Positions 36,733 to 45,090 of a stretch of DNA of 64,000 bases are shown one piece after another. The notes under the pieces are model-generated. The model searched no databases. It had not been told where the DNA came from and saw nothing but the letters and a program-made list of their open reading frames with translations. The first letter of the stretch is position 1. Every line of letters starts with the position of its first letter. A program made the position numbers and the translations under genes. The DNA is from DATIUV01 sp049322755 (GTDB taxonomy: Bacteria > Pseudomonadota > Gammaproteobacteria > Burkholderiales > UBA6910): positions 15,446 to 79,445 of the forward strand of contig JBMOQX010000040.1 of assembly GCA_049322755.1 (NCBI GenBank). The letters run 5' to 3'.

Positions 36733-36746
36733 TTGATATCGATCAA
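36733..36746 (-). promoter_or_regulatory. Perfect FNR/Anr box (TTGAT-N4-ATCAA)
   Basis: TTGATATCGATCAA is an exact match to the FNR-family consensus. On the minus strand it stands about 30 bp upstream of a -10-like ATCCTAAACT (around 36700-36710), which is near the -41.5 position of a class II activator site for ppdK. It also lies 39 bp upstream of the divergent srkA start, so it could affect both. Confidence 0.75.
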
Positions 36747-36784
36747 CTCCGGTGCGCCTGCCGCCGCCCCGTACAATGCCGGGC

Positions 36785-37774
36785 ATGAACCGCCCGCCCG
36801 AGCCGCCCTACGCCGGCCTCACCCCCGATTGCGTGCTGGCCGCGCTGGAGAGCGTGGGGCTGCCCACCGACGGCCGCCTGCTGGCTCTCAACAGCTACGA
36901 GAACCGCGTCTATCAGGTCGGCATCGAGGACGCAGCGCCCGTGGTGGCCAAATTCTACCGCCCGGGGCGCTGGCACGATGAGGCCATCCTGGAAGAGCAC
37001 GCGTTCACCGCCGAGCTGGCGGCACGGGAGATCCCGGTGGTGGCGCCGCTGGCGATCGATGGGAGAACCCTGCACGCCCGCGCCGGATTCCGCTTTGCGG
37101 TCTACCCCCGCTGCGGCGGGCGCGCGCCCGAGCTGGACGACCCGGATACGCTGGAGTGGCTGGGCCGCTTCATCGGCCGCATCCACGCCATGGGCGCGGT
37201 GCAGCCGTTCCGCCACCGGCCGGCCCTGGACATCGAGGCTTTCGGGGTCCAGCCGCTGGCGTTCCTGCGCGAGGGCGGCTGGCTGCCCGCCGAGCTGCGC
37301 GAGGCGTACGACGCGATCGCCGGCCAGGCCCTGGTGGGCGTACGCGCTGCGTTCGACCGGACGGGCGGCGTGGGCGCGATCCGCCTGCACGGCGACTGCC
37401 ATGCCGGCAACGTGCTGTGGACCGACGATGGGCCCCACTTCGTCGATTTCGACGACGCCCGCATGGGCCCGGCGGTGCAGGACCTCTGGATGCTGCTCTC
37501 CGGCGAGCGCGCCGACCGGCAACGCCAGCTCGGCGACGTGCTGGCGGGCTACGAGGACTTCCGCGAGTTCGACCCCCGCGAACTCGGCCTGGTGGAGGCG
37601 CTGCGCACCCTGCGGCTGATCCATTACTCGGCCTGGATCGCGCGCCGCTGGGACGACCCCGCGTTTCCCGCGGCGTTTCCGTGGTTCAACTCCCAGCGTT
37701 ACTGGCAGGACCAGGTCCTCACCCTGCGCGAGCAGGTGGCGGCGATGCAGGAGCCGCCGCTCGCCTGGGGCTGA
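36785..37774 (+). CDS. srkA: Stress response serine/threonine protein kinase (SrkA/RdoA/YihE)
   Basis: A 329-aa kinase of the aminoglycoside-phosphotransferase fold. The start of the nucleotide site is LNSYENRVYQVG, followed by VVAKFYRPGRW (the catalytic Lys) and the conserved glutamate helix EEHAFTAELAA. The catalytic loop is HGDCHAGNVLW and the metal loop is FVDFDDARMGP. SrkA protects cells against envelope and redox stress-induced death in E. coli. No ribosome site is visible, and TACAAT lies just before the start, so a leaderless or very short-leader transcript is possible. ATG 36776 is an alternative three codons upstream. Confidence 0.92.
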   Translation: MNRPPEPPYAGLTPDCVLAALESVGLPTDGRLLALNSYENRVYQVGIEDAAPVVAKFYRPGRWHDEAILEEHAFTAELAAREIPVVAPLAIDGRTLHARAGFRFAVYPRCGGRAPELDDPDTLEWLGRFIGRIHAMGAVQPFRHRPALDIEAFGVQPLAFLREGGWLPAELREAYDAIAGQALVGVRAAFDRTGGVGAIRLHGDCHAGNVLWTDDGPHFVDFDDARMGPAVQDLWMLLSGERADRQRQLGDVLAGYEDFREFDPRELGLVEALRTLRLIHYSAWIARRWDDPAFPAAFPWFNSQRYWQDQVLTLREQVAAMQEPPLAWG

Positions 37775-37908
37775 TTGCACCCTCTCTCCCGCTGCACCGC
37801 GACGCGGGTTCCCGTCCCGTGGCGGGCGAGCGGGGGATTTGCTACAGTTGCGCCCCTCACGGTCGGCGCTCCGACGAGCGCGCCGGCAAGGGCGACCCTG
37901 CGCGCGGC

Positions 37909-38112
37909 ATGATCACCAGCACGGTGTTCGCCACGGCCCGCGTCGACGCCATCGACCGGCAGGCGCGCACGGTCACGATCACCGGCCCGCGCGGCCCGTT
38001 CGGTGGCGGTGAAGGTGCCTGACGACTCCCCCACCTTCGACAAGATCAAGAATGCGACCTGGTGTCGATCACCTATTTCGAAGGCCTGGCGATGGCGCTG
38101 CGCAAGCAATAA
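37909..38112 (+). pseudogene. Decayed gene for a small hypothetical protein
   Basis: Coherent protein-like pieces appear in three successive frames: TSTVFATARVDAIDRQARTV, then VAVKVPDDSPTFDKIKNG, then DLVSITYFEGLAMALRKQ followed by TAA at 38110. Together they resemble a small periplasmic beta-strand protein of the type ...TVEAVD...RTVTLKGP...GDxVxVTYxEALAL.... Two single-base shifts break it, one in a GC run near 38000 and one at AAGAATGCGACC (38050), where one G seems missing. No start or signal peptide is certain. The rest of 37775-38140 holds nothing recognisable. Confidence 0.55.
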
Positions 38113-38139
38113 CCGGCGAGCAGCGGCACGCGCCGGGCC

Positions 38140-39066
38140 TCAGCGCCGCACTTCCGCCAGCAGCTGCGGCAGGTTGACGCTGCGGGCGCGCGCCTCGATC
38201 TCGCCCGCGTAACGGGATCGCAGTCCCTTGGCCTCGCCCAGCATGCCCTGGAACGCTTCCTTGAGGTCGGCGGCGCTCAGCGCGCGGCCGCCGGCATAGT
38301 AGCGCCGGGCGACGTGACCCAGCGCGTAGGTGAAGGCGAACGAGATCCCGGAGCTCACCGCCTGGCGGCCGATGCCGTCCAACAGCCCGCCGCCCACCTT
38401 CTTCAGCAGGCCGCCGATCAGCTTCGCGCCCACCTGCTCGACGTACTGAGAGGTCAGCCCGACGCCGGCGGTGGCCAGGAAGTCCCTGATGTGGCCGCGG
38501 TCCAGCTCGAAGCCGTGGATCTTGCCGATGCGGTAGACCATCTTCATCTGCAGCGGGATGATCGCCACGGTGGCGAGCGAGTCCGGCAGCAGCTCGAGCG
38601 CGCCGTTGAGGATCGCGTAGTTGAGGATCATCCGGTCCATCTCGCCGGCCGTCATGGTGCTGGCGTAGGGCGGCTCGGCCCCGGTGGGCGCCGGCAGCGG
38701 CGCCGCGGCCACCGCGTCGGCCTCGCGCGCGAACGCCTCGGCGCGGCCGCGGTCGAGGCCGAGCTCGCGCTCCAGCCCGGCCAGAAAGTCGCGCTCCACC
38801 GGCGTCGGCGCGCCGTCGGCCTCGCACACCACCACCGCCATCTCGTAGGCGAGCTGCCGGTGCTCCGGGGTCGCGAGCGGCTGCACCGCGTCGGCGAGCG
38901 CGACGCGCTTGAGCAGCACGTCCTGCAGCAGCTGCAGCGGCACGGCACCGCCGAACGACGCCGCGATGCCCTTCACGGCCTCGCGCTCCGCCGCGCTCTT
39001 GCCGCCGTCGGCGAACGCCGCCATCAGGGCGACGGTGAGTACGGCTTGCTGCTCCTGCTCGGACAT
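38140..39066 (-). CDS. TerB-like/YcjF-type membrane-associated protein
   Basis: A 308-aa protein. The N-terminal half (residues 1-110) is a TerB-like helical domain with FADGGKSAAEREAVKGIA and a second acidic repeat, CEADGAPTPVERDFL. The C-terminal half contains hydrophobic and Gly-rich helices (LLPDSLATVAIIPLQMKMVY, GGLLKKVGGGLLDGIGRQA) like those of YcjF/DUF697 proteins linked to GTPases. Function is unknown, possibly membrane stress. The gene is monocistronic and is followed by the decayed gene on the other strand. Confidence 0.7.
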   Translation of the reverse strand: MSEQEQQAVLTVALMAAFADGGKSAAEREAVKGIAASFGGAVPLQLLQDVLLKRVALADAVQPLATPEHRQLAYEMAVVVCEADGAPTPVERDFLAGLERELGLDRGRAEAFAREADAVAAAPLPAPTGAEPPYASTMTAGEMDRMILNYAILNGALELLPDSLATVAIIPLQMKMVYRIGKIHGFELDRGHIRDFLATAGVGLTSQYVEQVGAKLIGGLLKKVGGGLLDGIGRQAVSSGISFAFTYALGHVARRYYAGGRALSAADLKEAFQGMLGEAKGLRSRYAGEIEARARSVNLPQLLAEVRR

Positions 39067-39171
39067 GGCGCCTCCCGTGGTCGGTGCGACGGGTGAGAAG
39101 CGCCGCGGCGGGAAAAGTTCCTTTGTCGTCGGCGCGCCCCTCGATCGAGCGCCGCGCCGACCGCCCGGGAC

Positions 39172-39914
39172 CTAGAGGCCGGCGGTCGGGCTCGGGATGC
39201 GGGCGTGGATGGCGTCGATTTCGGCCAGCAGATCCGCGTCCAGCTCCAGCGTCGCCGCCGCCAGGTTCTGCTCCAGCTGCGCCACTGTGGTGGCGCCGAG
39301 GATGGTGGCGGTGGTGAACCAGCGGCTGCGCACGAAGGCGATGGCGATGTCGGCGAGCCGCACGCCGCGGCGTTTCGCCAGCGCGGCATACTCCTCGGCC
39401 GCCCGCACGACGCCCTCGCGCCGGTAGCGCTCGCCGAAGTTCTCGAACAGCGTGAGCCGCGCCCCCGGCGGCTTCGCGCCGCCGACGTACTTGCCCGCCA
39501 GCACGCCCATGCCCAGCGGGCTGTAGGCCAGCAGCCCCACCCGCTCGCGGAAGCACGCCTCCGCCAGGTCGTACTCGAACGTGCGCGACACCAGGTTGTA
39601 GTTGTTCTGGATCGTCACCGGCCGCGCACCCAGTCGCGCCGCCCCGGCCCTGCCACCTTGGTGGCGACGATCACCCGGTCGCGCTGCGTGCGCCCGAGCC
39701 AGCTGCCGAGGATCGTCTCGGTGCGTCCCATGGTGCGCGGCCCCGGCGGGATCGGGTACATCTCGGCGCTGTCGATGAAGTTGACGCCGTGGGCCAGCGC
39801 GCACTCGATCTGGGCGTGGGCCTCGGCCTCGCTGTTCTGCTCGCCCCAGGTCATGGTGCCGAGGCAGAACTCGGATACGCTGAGGTCGGTGTCGGGCAGG
39901 GTATGGTGTCGCAT
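39172..39914 (-). pseudogene. Aldo/keto reductase (Tas-like) with internal deletion and frameshift
   Basis: The N-terminal part reads MRHHTLPDTDLSVSEFCLG...NFIDSAEMYPIPPGP and reaches VIVATKVAGPGRRDWVRG (about residue 97). The sequence then jumps, in another frame, to PVTIQNNYNLVSRTFEYDLA, which lies about 100 residues further on in Tas-type reductases. It then continues normally to the C-terminus. The barrel segment with the catalytic Lys and His is missing, so any product would be inactive. Confidence 0.8.
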
Positions 39915-40243
39915 CGGTCTCCGGAGAATGTCGGGCGCCGCCGCGCCGCAGGCGGTACTTTCGCACACCCGTCGCCGACGGCGCGACACCGGCCGTAAAC
40001 TGGCGCATCCAACAACCCCACGAACGCCTGCCCGGGAATCGGCCGATGGCCTACATGCGCCCTTCGGCGCCGCGCGATGCTGGAAATCAACCTGCTGCGC
40101 ACGCGGTGCGAGGACCTGCCGCCGCAGCGGACAGCGTTCGCCGACGCCGAGCGCTACTTCTAAGCGCCGGCGCTCGCGCCGCACGGCAGTGGCGTAGAAT
40201 GCCTCCCGCATCGTCTTAACCCGTTGGAGGGAACGGCGTCGTC
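39915..40243 (+). other. Intergenic region upstream of the flavin-barrel gene
   Basis: A 329-bp gap. Near 40194 a -10-like TAGAAT lies about 50 bp before the next start, which has GGAGGG upstream. A 28-codon frame at 40078-40164, beginning MLEINLLRTRCEDL, is open, but its nature is unclear. Nothing else is recognised. Confidence 0.4.
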
Positions 40244-40741
40244 ATGGCTTCGGCGGCCCCCAGTGTGAGCTTCCTGTCGGCGGAAAACGCCGCCTTCGTC
40301 CAGCAGGGCGTGTCGGTCATCGCCGGCGCGCGCGACCGCGACAACGTGCCGACGCTGGTGCGTGGCGTCGGCTGCCGGGTGGCCGCGGACCGCGATCGCG
40401 TGACCGTCTTCCTGCCGGCGTCCCAGTGCGCCGAGTTGTTGGCGAACGTGCGCGACAACGGCGCCATCGCCGTGGTGTTCTGCCAGCCCAGCACCCACCG
40501 CACCATCCAGCTGAAGGGCACCGACGCGACGGTGGTGCCGCTGGCGCCCGGCGACCACGAGCGCATGGCGGCGCAGGCGGCCGCGCTGGCGGCGGACATC
40601 ATCGGCATCGGCTACCGCGAAGCCCCGGTGCGCACGCTGCTTGCCTACGCGCCCGAAGACGTGGTGGCGGTGGCGTTCACGCCGGCGGCGGCGTTCCAGC
40701 AGACGCCCGGCCCCAACGCCGGCGCGCGCATCCCGGGCTGA
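40244..40741 (+). CDS. FMN-binding split-barrel (pyridoxamine 5'-phosphate oxidase-like) protein
   Basis: A 165-aa protein. The N-terminal half has the split-barrel pattern of PNPOx-like proteins: SVSFLSAENAAFVQQGVSVI, then VTVFLPASQCAELLANVRDN, then GAIAVVFCQPSTHRTIQLKG. The C-terminal part (about 115-165) resembles the extra helix-strand region of general-stress flavoproteins. A GGAGGG site precedes ATG 40244. It is 3 nt from the next gene, which also begins with this fold, so the two are an operon and perhaps partners. Confidence 0.7.
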   Translation: MASAAPSVSFLSAENAAFVQQGVSVIAGARDRDNVPTLVRGVGCRVAADRDRVTVFLPASQCAELLANVRDNGAIAVVFCQPSTHRTIQLKGTDATVVPLAPGDHERMAAQAAALAADIIGIGYREAPVRTLLAYAPEDVVAVAFTPAAAFQQTPGPNAGARIPG

Positions 40742-40744
40742 GCC

Positions 40745-42094
40745 GTGACGCTCACGCTGGATGCGATCCGCGGCTGCTTCGAGGGCGTGATCCCGGCCCA
40801 GGTGGCCACCTGCGCGCCCGACGGCACGCCCAACGTCACCTACGTCTCCCAGGTGCACTACGTCGACGCCGGGCACGTCGCGCTCACCTACCAGTTTTTC
40901 AACAAGACGCGCGAGAACATCCTCGTCAACCCGCGCGCCTGCGTGCTGGTGAACGTGCCCGAGACCGCCGCCCGCTACCGCATCCGCGCGCACTACCTGC
41001 GCACCGAGACCGCCGGGCCGGTTTTTGAGAGCATGAAGGCGAAGCTGGCCGCCATCGCCTCCCACACCGGCATGACCGGCGTGTTCCGGCTGCTGGGTTC
41101 GGACATCTACCGGGTCGAGGACATCGAGCACGTGCCGGGGCCGGAGCTGCCGCCGCCGCCGCCGCGCTACCGGCTGTCGGGGCTGCGGGCCTGCAGCGAG
41201 CGGCTGGCAGCGTGCACCGAGCTGGGCGCGCTGCTGGACGAGACGCTGGCGGCGCTGGAGCAGCTGCTGGGGGTGGAGCACCTGATGGTGCTGATGTTCG
41301 ACCCCGTGGCCCACGCCCTCTACACCGTGGCGAGCCGCGGCTACGAGGCCTCCGGCGTCGGCGCCGAGATCCCGCTGGGCTACGGCGTCATCGGGGTGGC
41401 GGCAGCGCAGCGCACGCCGATCCGCATCGGCCACATGACCGAGGAATACAGCTACGGCCGGGCAGTGCGCGAGGCGGTGCGCAGCGGCGACCTGGCCGCG
41501 CTGCTGCACCAGGAGATCCCGCTGCCAGGGCTGCCCGCCTCGCGCAGCCAGCTGGCGGTGCCCATCGCCTCCGGCGACGAGCTGCTCGGCACGCTCTACG
41601 CCGAGAGCGCCGAGGAGCGGCGCTTCGACTACCAGGACGAGGACGCGCTGATGACGCTGGTGCCGCACCTGGCGAGCCTGATGGCGCGGCTGCGGGAATC
41701 CGCCGAGGCGGCGGGCGAATCGCCCCGCGCCGGCCGCCGCGCGGCCAGGGTAACGGGCGCGCCGCTCGTCATCCGCCGCTACCCCGGCAACGACAGCGTG
41801 TTCCTCGGCGACGACTACCTGATCAAGGGCGTGGCCGGCGCCATCTTCTGGAAGCTGGCGAGCGACTATGTGCGCGCCGGCCGCACCGAGTTCAGCAACC
41901 GCGAGCTGCGGGTCGACCCCTCGATCCGGCTGCCGGAGGTGTCGGAGAACCTGGAGGCGCGCCTCATCCTGCTCGAGCGCCGGCTGCGCGAGCGCTCGCC
42001 CGACGTCGGCATCGAGAAGACCGGCCGCGGCCGCTTCCGGCTGGTGGTGCGGCGGCCGCTCCGGCTGGAGGAACTGGCGGAGCCCGGTTCCTGA
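40745..42094 (+). CDS. Split-barrel plus GAF plus winged-helix-like regulatory protein
   Basis: A 449-aa three-part protein starting at GTG. Residues 1-130 are a second PNPOx-like split barrel (IPAQVATCAPDGTPNVTYVS, KTRENILVNPRACVLV). Residues about 145-320 are a GAF domain (LDETLAALEQLLGVEHLMVL, SQLAVPIASGDELLGTLYAE). Residues about 345-440 look like a winged-helix or FHA-linked segment ending RFRLVVRRPLRLEEL. GAF domains sense small molecules or redox state, so a flavin/GAF sensor is likely. The output is unclear because no enzyme or clear DNA-binding domain is certain. Confidence 0.7.
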   Translation: MTLTLDAIRGCFEGVIPAQVATCAPDGTPNVTYVSQVHYVDAGHVALTYQFFNKTRENILVNPRACVLVNVPETAARYRIRAHYLRTETAGPVFESMKAKLAAIASHTGMTGVFRLLGSDIYRVEDIEHVPGPELPPPPPRYRLSGLRACSERLAACTELGALLDETLAALEQLLGVEHLMVLMFDPVAHALYTVASRGYEASGVGAEIPLGYGVIGVAAAQRTPIRIGHMTEEYSYGRAVREAVRSGDLAALLHQEIPLPGLPASRSQLAVPIASGDELLGTLYAESAEERRFDYQDEDALMTLVPHLASLMARLRESAEAAGESPRAGRRAARVTGAPLVIRRYPGNDSVFLGDDYLIKGVAGAIFWKLASDYVRAGRTEFSNRELRVDPSIRLPEVSENLEARLILLERRLRERSPDVGIEKTGRGRFRLVVRRPLRLEELAEPGS

Positions 42095-42113
42095 GCCGCC
42101 GCCCGTCGCGTCG

Positions 42114-42620
42114 TCACTTGGTGGCGGCGTGCTTCGGCAGATTCTGCGGCACGAACACGTAGAACGGCGTCGATACGGGCTGTCCGGGCGGGACGAACGC
42201 CGGCGCCGGCTCGCCGGCGGGAGGCAGGCTCCGCACGTAGCGGTACAACGCGCGCAGGTCGTCGTCACTCATGTCGCGCAGGTTGAACCACGGCATCGGC
42301 GGGCGCATCGCGGTGCGGGCGCGCTCGAGCCATTGGGCCTCCGTCAGCTCGCGCAGTTTCAACCGCAGGTTCGGGGGATAGGTGGTGCCCCAGGGACCCT
42401 GGAAGCCGACGGACAAGCCCGTCAGCCAATCCCGCTCGGGCACCTGGCCGGCGGTTTCAAGGTAGTTGGGCGTGTGGCAGTCGTTGCAGGCGCCGATCTG
42501 CACCAGGTAACGGCCGCGCTCCACCATGCGCGCCGCCGCGCCGTCGTCCGCGGCCGCGCCGCCCGTCCAGGCCATCGTCAGCGGCAGCGCGAACGCCGCC
42601 GCAAGCTTGCGTGTGTTCAT
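42114..42620 (-). CDS. Periplasmic c-type cytochrome (monohaem)
   Basis: A 168-aa protein with a signal peptide (cleavage near AAADDGAA) and one haem site CNDCH (residues 45-49), followed by the family-typical TPNYLETAG. Met residues in RPPMPWFNLRDMSDDDLRAL could give the sixth ligand. The layout (GRYLVQIGACNDCHTPNY...MPW...DDLRALYRYVRSL) is that of small cytochromes paired with dehydrogenases, but no partner lies nearby. Its upstream region carries a -10 box and four phased repeats. Confidence 0.88.
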   Translation of the reverse strand: MNTRKLAAAFALPLTMAWTGGAAADDGAAARMVERGRYLVQIGACNDCHTPNYLETAGQVPERDWLTGLSVGFQGPWGTTYPPNLRLKLRELTEAQWLERARTAMRPPMPWFNLRDMSDDDLRALYRYVRSLPPAGEPAPAFVPPGQPVSTPFYVFVPQNLPKHAATK

Positions 42621-42680
42621 CGGTCCGTCTCCTCGTTGGGCTCCGCGCGCCCCGGCATGGAGCGCGATCGGCGTGGGCGG

Positions 42681-42747
42681 ACTATACGGAGACGGCCGCC
42701 GCGGCGTTCCTAAATGTTGCCTAAACGAATCCTAAGTTTTTCCTAAA
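42681..42747 (-). promoter_or_regulatory. Promoter with four 11-bp-phased (T/C)TTAGG boxes
   Basis: Read on the minus strand, hexamers TTTAGG, CTTAGG, TTTAGG and TTTAGG occupy plus-strand positions 42742-42747, 42731-42736, 42720-42725 and 42709-42714, each exactly 11 bp apart. The last lies 22 bp before a -10-like TATAGT (42681-42686). Hexamers repeated every helical turn, with 21-22 bp to the -10, are the pattern of OmpR/PhoB-family activators such as PmrA. The target is the cytochrome c gene. The regulator is unknown. Confidence 0.65.
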
Positions 42748-42757
42748 GACGGCAAGG

Positions 42758-43435
42758 TCAGTCGAGCTGGAATCGCACCGGCAACAGGATCGCCTTGCCG
42801 GCGCTCGCCGGTCCCAGCGCCCCCAGCAGCCGCACTGCCCGCAGCGCCGCCTGGTCCAGGATCGGGTGTCCCGAACTGCTGGCCACCGATGCTTCCGCGA
42901 TGCGCCCGCCCGCGCCCACGTCCAGCAGCAGCACCACCTCCCCTTCGAGCCCGCGGCGCACCGCCTCCTCCGGATAGAGCAGCGTTTCCGCCAGGCGCTG
43001 ATAGGTGGCGTCCAGATCGCGGGGCGCAAGCGGCTCCGCCGGCGGCCGCGCCCTGGGACTGGCTCGCGGCGGCGTCTGCGGGGGCGGCGGCTCCGCCCGG
43101 CGCGCGGGCGGGGGCGGCCTGGGGGTTGGCGCCGGCTCATCGCGCAGCGTGTCCTTGATCACGGGCGGCGGAGGCGGCGCGGCTTCCGGCAGCGGCAGCC
43201 CGGCCGGCGTTTCCGGCTGCGGCCGCGGCACCAGCCGCGCCTCGATCACCGAGAGGGTTTCGTCCAGCAGCGCCGTTGCGCGCCGGAATGCCGGGTCCAG
43301 CAGCGTCAGCGCCAGCGCGTGCAGAGCGAGCGAAACCCCGAGGGCCCACGCCAGCGTCCGCAGCTCCGGGTTCACCCTGATTTTTCCGGCGCGTGGGCCC
43401 GGCCCGGAGCCGGCACCTGCCGCCGCCTTTGACAT
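42758..43435 (-). CDS. TonB-family energy transducer
   Basis: A 225-aa protein: a short cytoplasmic start, one membrane anchor (about residues 27-46, LAWALGVSLALHALALTLL) with the conserved His, a proline-rich periplasmic spacer (about 75-140), and a C-terminal TonB domain with LLYPEEAVRRGLEGEVVLLL and SGHPILDQAALRAVRLL. It transmits proton-motive force to outer-membrane receptors or may serve envelope mechanics. No ExbB/ExbD or receptor genes lie alongside. It is divergent from the ankyrin gene. Confidence 0.85.
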   Translation of the reverse strand: MSKAAAGAGSGPGPRAGKIRVNPELRTLAWALGVSLALHALALTLLDPAFRRATALLDETLSVIEARLVPRPQPETPAGLPLPEAAPPPPPVIKDTLRDEPAPTPRPPPPARRAEPPPPQTPPRASPRARPPAEPLAPRDLDATYQRLAETLLYPEEAVRRGLEGEVVLLLDVGAGGRIAEASVASSSGHPILDQAALRAVRLLGALGPASAGKAILLPVRFQLD

Positions 43436-43465
43436 CCGTCCATGGATTTTCGACTATGAGGGCCT

Positions 43466-44554
43466 ATGCGCAATCAACGCAAGCGCACCGCGCCCCACGC
43501 CGCCCGTTCCCGCTGGCTCGCGGCGCTGCTGGCCATCCTGCTGCTGGCAGCGCCGGCGGCAAGCCTGCGCGCCGAAGAACCCGCAGCCGGATTCCAGCTG
43601 CCGTTCCGGCTGAATTTCGGCCCGTCCTTTCCGCCGGACCCGGCGCGCTTCGGCGCCGTGGTGGAAAACGGCGACCTGCAGACGGTACGCGCGTGGCTCG
43701 ATCGCGGGCTCGACCCCAACCTGCACGCCGACCGCATCGGCACCGGGCTGATGATCGCCGCCTGGGAAGGCAACCTGCCGATGATGGAGCTGTTCGTCGC
43801 GCGTGGCGCCGACGTCAACGCCGTCAACCGGAAGGACGAGACGGCGCTGATGCACGCGGCATGGAAGGGACACCTGGCGGCGGTGCGCTGGCTGCTGGAG
43901 CGCGGCGCGCGCATCAATCGCGCCGGAATGCAGTGGTCCGCGCTGCATTACGCCGTGTTCAACGGCCAGGACGAGGTGGCGCGCTACCTCGTCGAGCGCG
44001 GCGCGGCGATCAACGCGCGTTCCCCCAACGCCTCCACGCCGCTGATGATGGCGGCGCGGGAGGGCCACGAGCAGACGGCGAAGATGCTGCTGGACCTGGG
44101 GGCGGACACCGGGCTCAGGAACGACTGGGGCGACGACGCGATGGCCTTCGCGATGCGCTACGAGAACGTCCGCATCGCCAGGATGGTCTCGACGCAGGAG
44201 GAGTTCGCGCGCGCGGCCCGCGCCCCCGAGAGCTTCGGCCCGAAGACGCGCTCGGCGCTGGCGCCGGCGCGCATCCAGGCGCTGATGCGGGAAATGCTGG
44301 CCGCCGAGGCGGCGGGACGCCTTACGCCGGCGCTCTACGAGACCTACCAGGCGGCGCTGGCCGACCTGCGCAAGGAATCCGAGCGCGCTGGGGCCCGCGA
44401 CGATGCGCCCCGGGTGGATGCGCCCAAGGCGCTGGTGATCCGCGCCAAGCGCGGCGCGCCGGGGAAGGAGAAAGCAACGCTGATCTACGAGGACGGCGCG
44501 AGGCAGGACGCGCTCGAGGGCGGCAAGCCGCCCGCGCCGGGCAGGAACAACTAG
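43466..44554 (+). CDS. Periplasmic ankyrin-repeat protein
   Basis: A 362-aa protein with an Ala/Leu signal peptide (to about residue 36). Five ankyrin repeats (about 60-235) are visible, including GTGLMIAAWEGNLPMMELFV, DETALMHAAWKGHLAAVRWL, WSALHYAVFNGQDEVARYLV and STPLMMAAREGHEQTAKMLL. A charged helical tail follows. It probably mediates protein contacts in the periplasm. No partner is suggested by its neighbours. Confidence 0.88.
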   Translation: MRNQRKRTAPHAARSRWLAALLAILLLAAPAASLRAEEPAAGFQLPFRLNFGPSFPPDPARFGAVVENGDLQTVRAWLDRGLDPNLHADRIGTGLMIAAWEGNLPMMELFVARGADVNAVNRKDETALMHAAWKGHLAAVRWLLERGARINRAGMQWSALHYAVFNGQDEVARYLVERGAAINARSPNASTPLMMAAREGHEQTAKMLLDLGADTGLRNDWGDDAMAFAMRYENVRIARMVSTQEEFARAARAPESFGPKTRSALAPARIQALMREMLAAEAAGRLTPALYETYQAALADLRKESERAGARDDAPRVDAPKALVIRAKRGAPGKEKATLIYEDGARQDALEGGKPPAPGRNN

Positions 44555-44569
44555 CCGCCGTCAGGCGGC
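44554..44569. terminator. Hairpin between convergent ankyrin and infA genes
   Basis: GCCGCC-GTCA-GGCGGC lies exactly between the convergent stops; the infA stop codon is in the loop. There is only a weak T tract on either side, so its action as a bidirectional terminator is uncertain. Confidence 0.35.
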
Positions 44570-44806
44570 CGACCGCGAGGGGCCGGTGTCGCGGTGGCGG
44601 AAATTGATGCGGGCCTTGGTGAGGTCGTAGGGCGAGAGTTCCACGGCCACCCGGTCGCCCTCGGTGATGCGGATGCGGAACTTGCGCATCTTTCCGGACG
44701 CGTAGGCCAGCACCTCGACGTTGTTGTCCAGCTTCACCCGGAACCGGGTGTTCGGCAGCACCTCCACCACGGTGCCTTCCATTTCGATCAGGTCTTCCTT
44801 CGCCAT
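44561..44806 (-). CDS. infA: Translation initiation factor IF-1
   Basis: An 81-aa OB-fold protein that blocks the ribosomal A site during initiation. The start MAKEDLIEMEGTVVEVLPNT and VLAYASGKMRKFRIRITEGD are diagnostic. It is about nine residues longer than the usual 72, with the extra tail after INFRHR. It probably belongs to the same transcript as the 54-aa gene upstream. Confidence 0.97.
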   Translation of the reverse strand: MAKEDLIEMEGTVVEVLPNTRFRVKLDNNVEVLAYASGKMRKFRIRITEGDRVAVELSPYDLTKARINFRHRDTGPSRSAA

Positions 44807-44844
44807 GCGGGTCCTCGGTGATTGACGGGGCGTGCTGCGGCGCG

Positions 44845-45009
44845 TCAGCGCGAGCCGGCCGGGTCGGGGTTGCGCGGGGGACGGCCCGGGCGGCCGCGGC
44901 GGGCCTTGGCGTCCTTGGACTGGTTGGAGCCCTTGGAAGACGTCGTCTGGCGCAGCCGGTGGCTGAGGATCATCGCGGTGGCTTCTTGCGGTGACAGGGG
45001 ACGGGCCAT
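44845..45009 (-). CDS. Small basic protein upstream of infA (54 aa)
   Basis: A 54-codon frame beginning MARPLSPQEATAMILSHRLR and ending in a basic, Gly/Pro/Arg-rich tail (RRGRPGRPPRNPDPAGSR). Strong ribosome site GGAGG seven bases before the ATG. It lies between a good sigma-70 promoter (45091-45119) and infA. The basic composition suggests a nucleic-acid- or ribosome-associated protein; no family is known to me. Confidence 0.65.
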   Translation of the reverse strand: MARPLSPQEATAMILSHRLRQTTSSKGSNQSKDAKARRGRPGRPPRNPDPAGSR

Positions 45010-45090
45010 GGGAGCACCTCCATTGGGAATCTGAAACAGAATGGCCTCCCGCGGAAGTCAAACAGCAGGAGGCCTCTTAGAATGTGGATA

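Noticed and set aside
40078..40164. A 28-codon plus frame MLEINLLRTRCEDL...
   Set aside because: It vaguely recalls the start of seryl-tRNA synthetase but soon stops. Too short and without a ribosome site to be supported.
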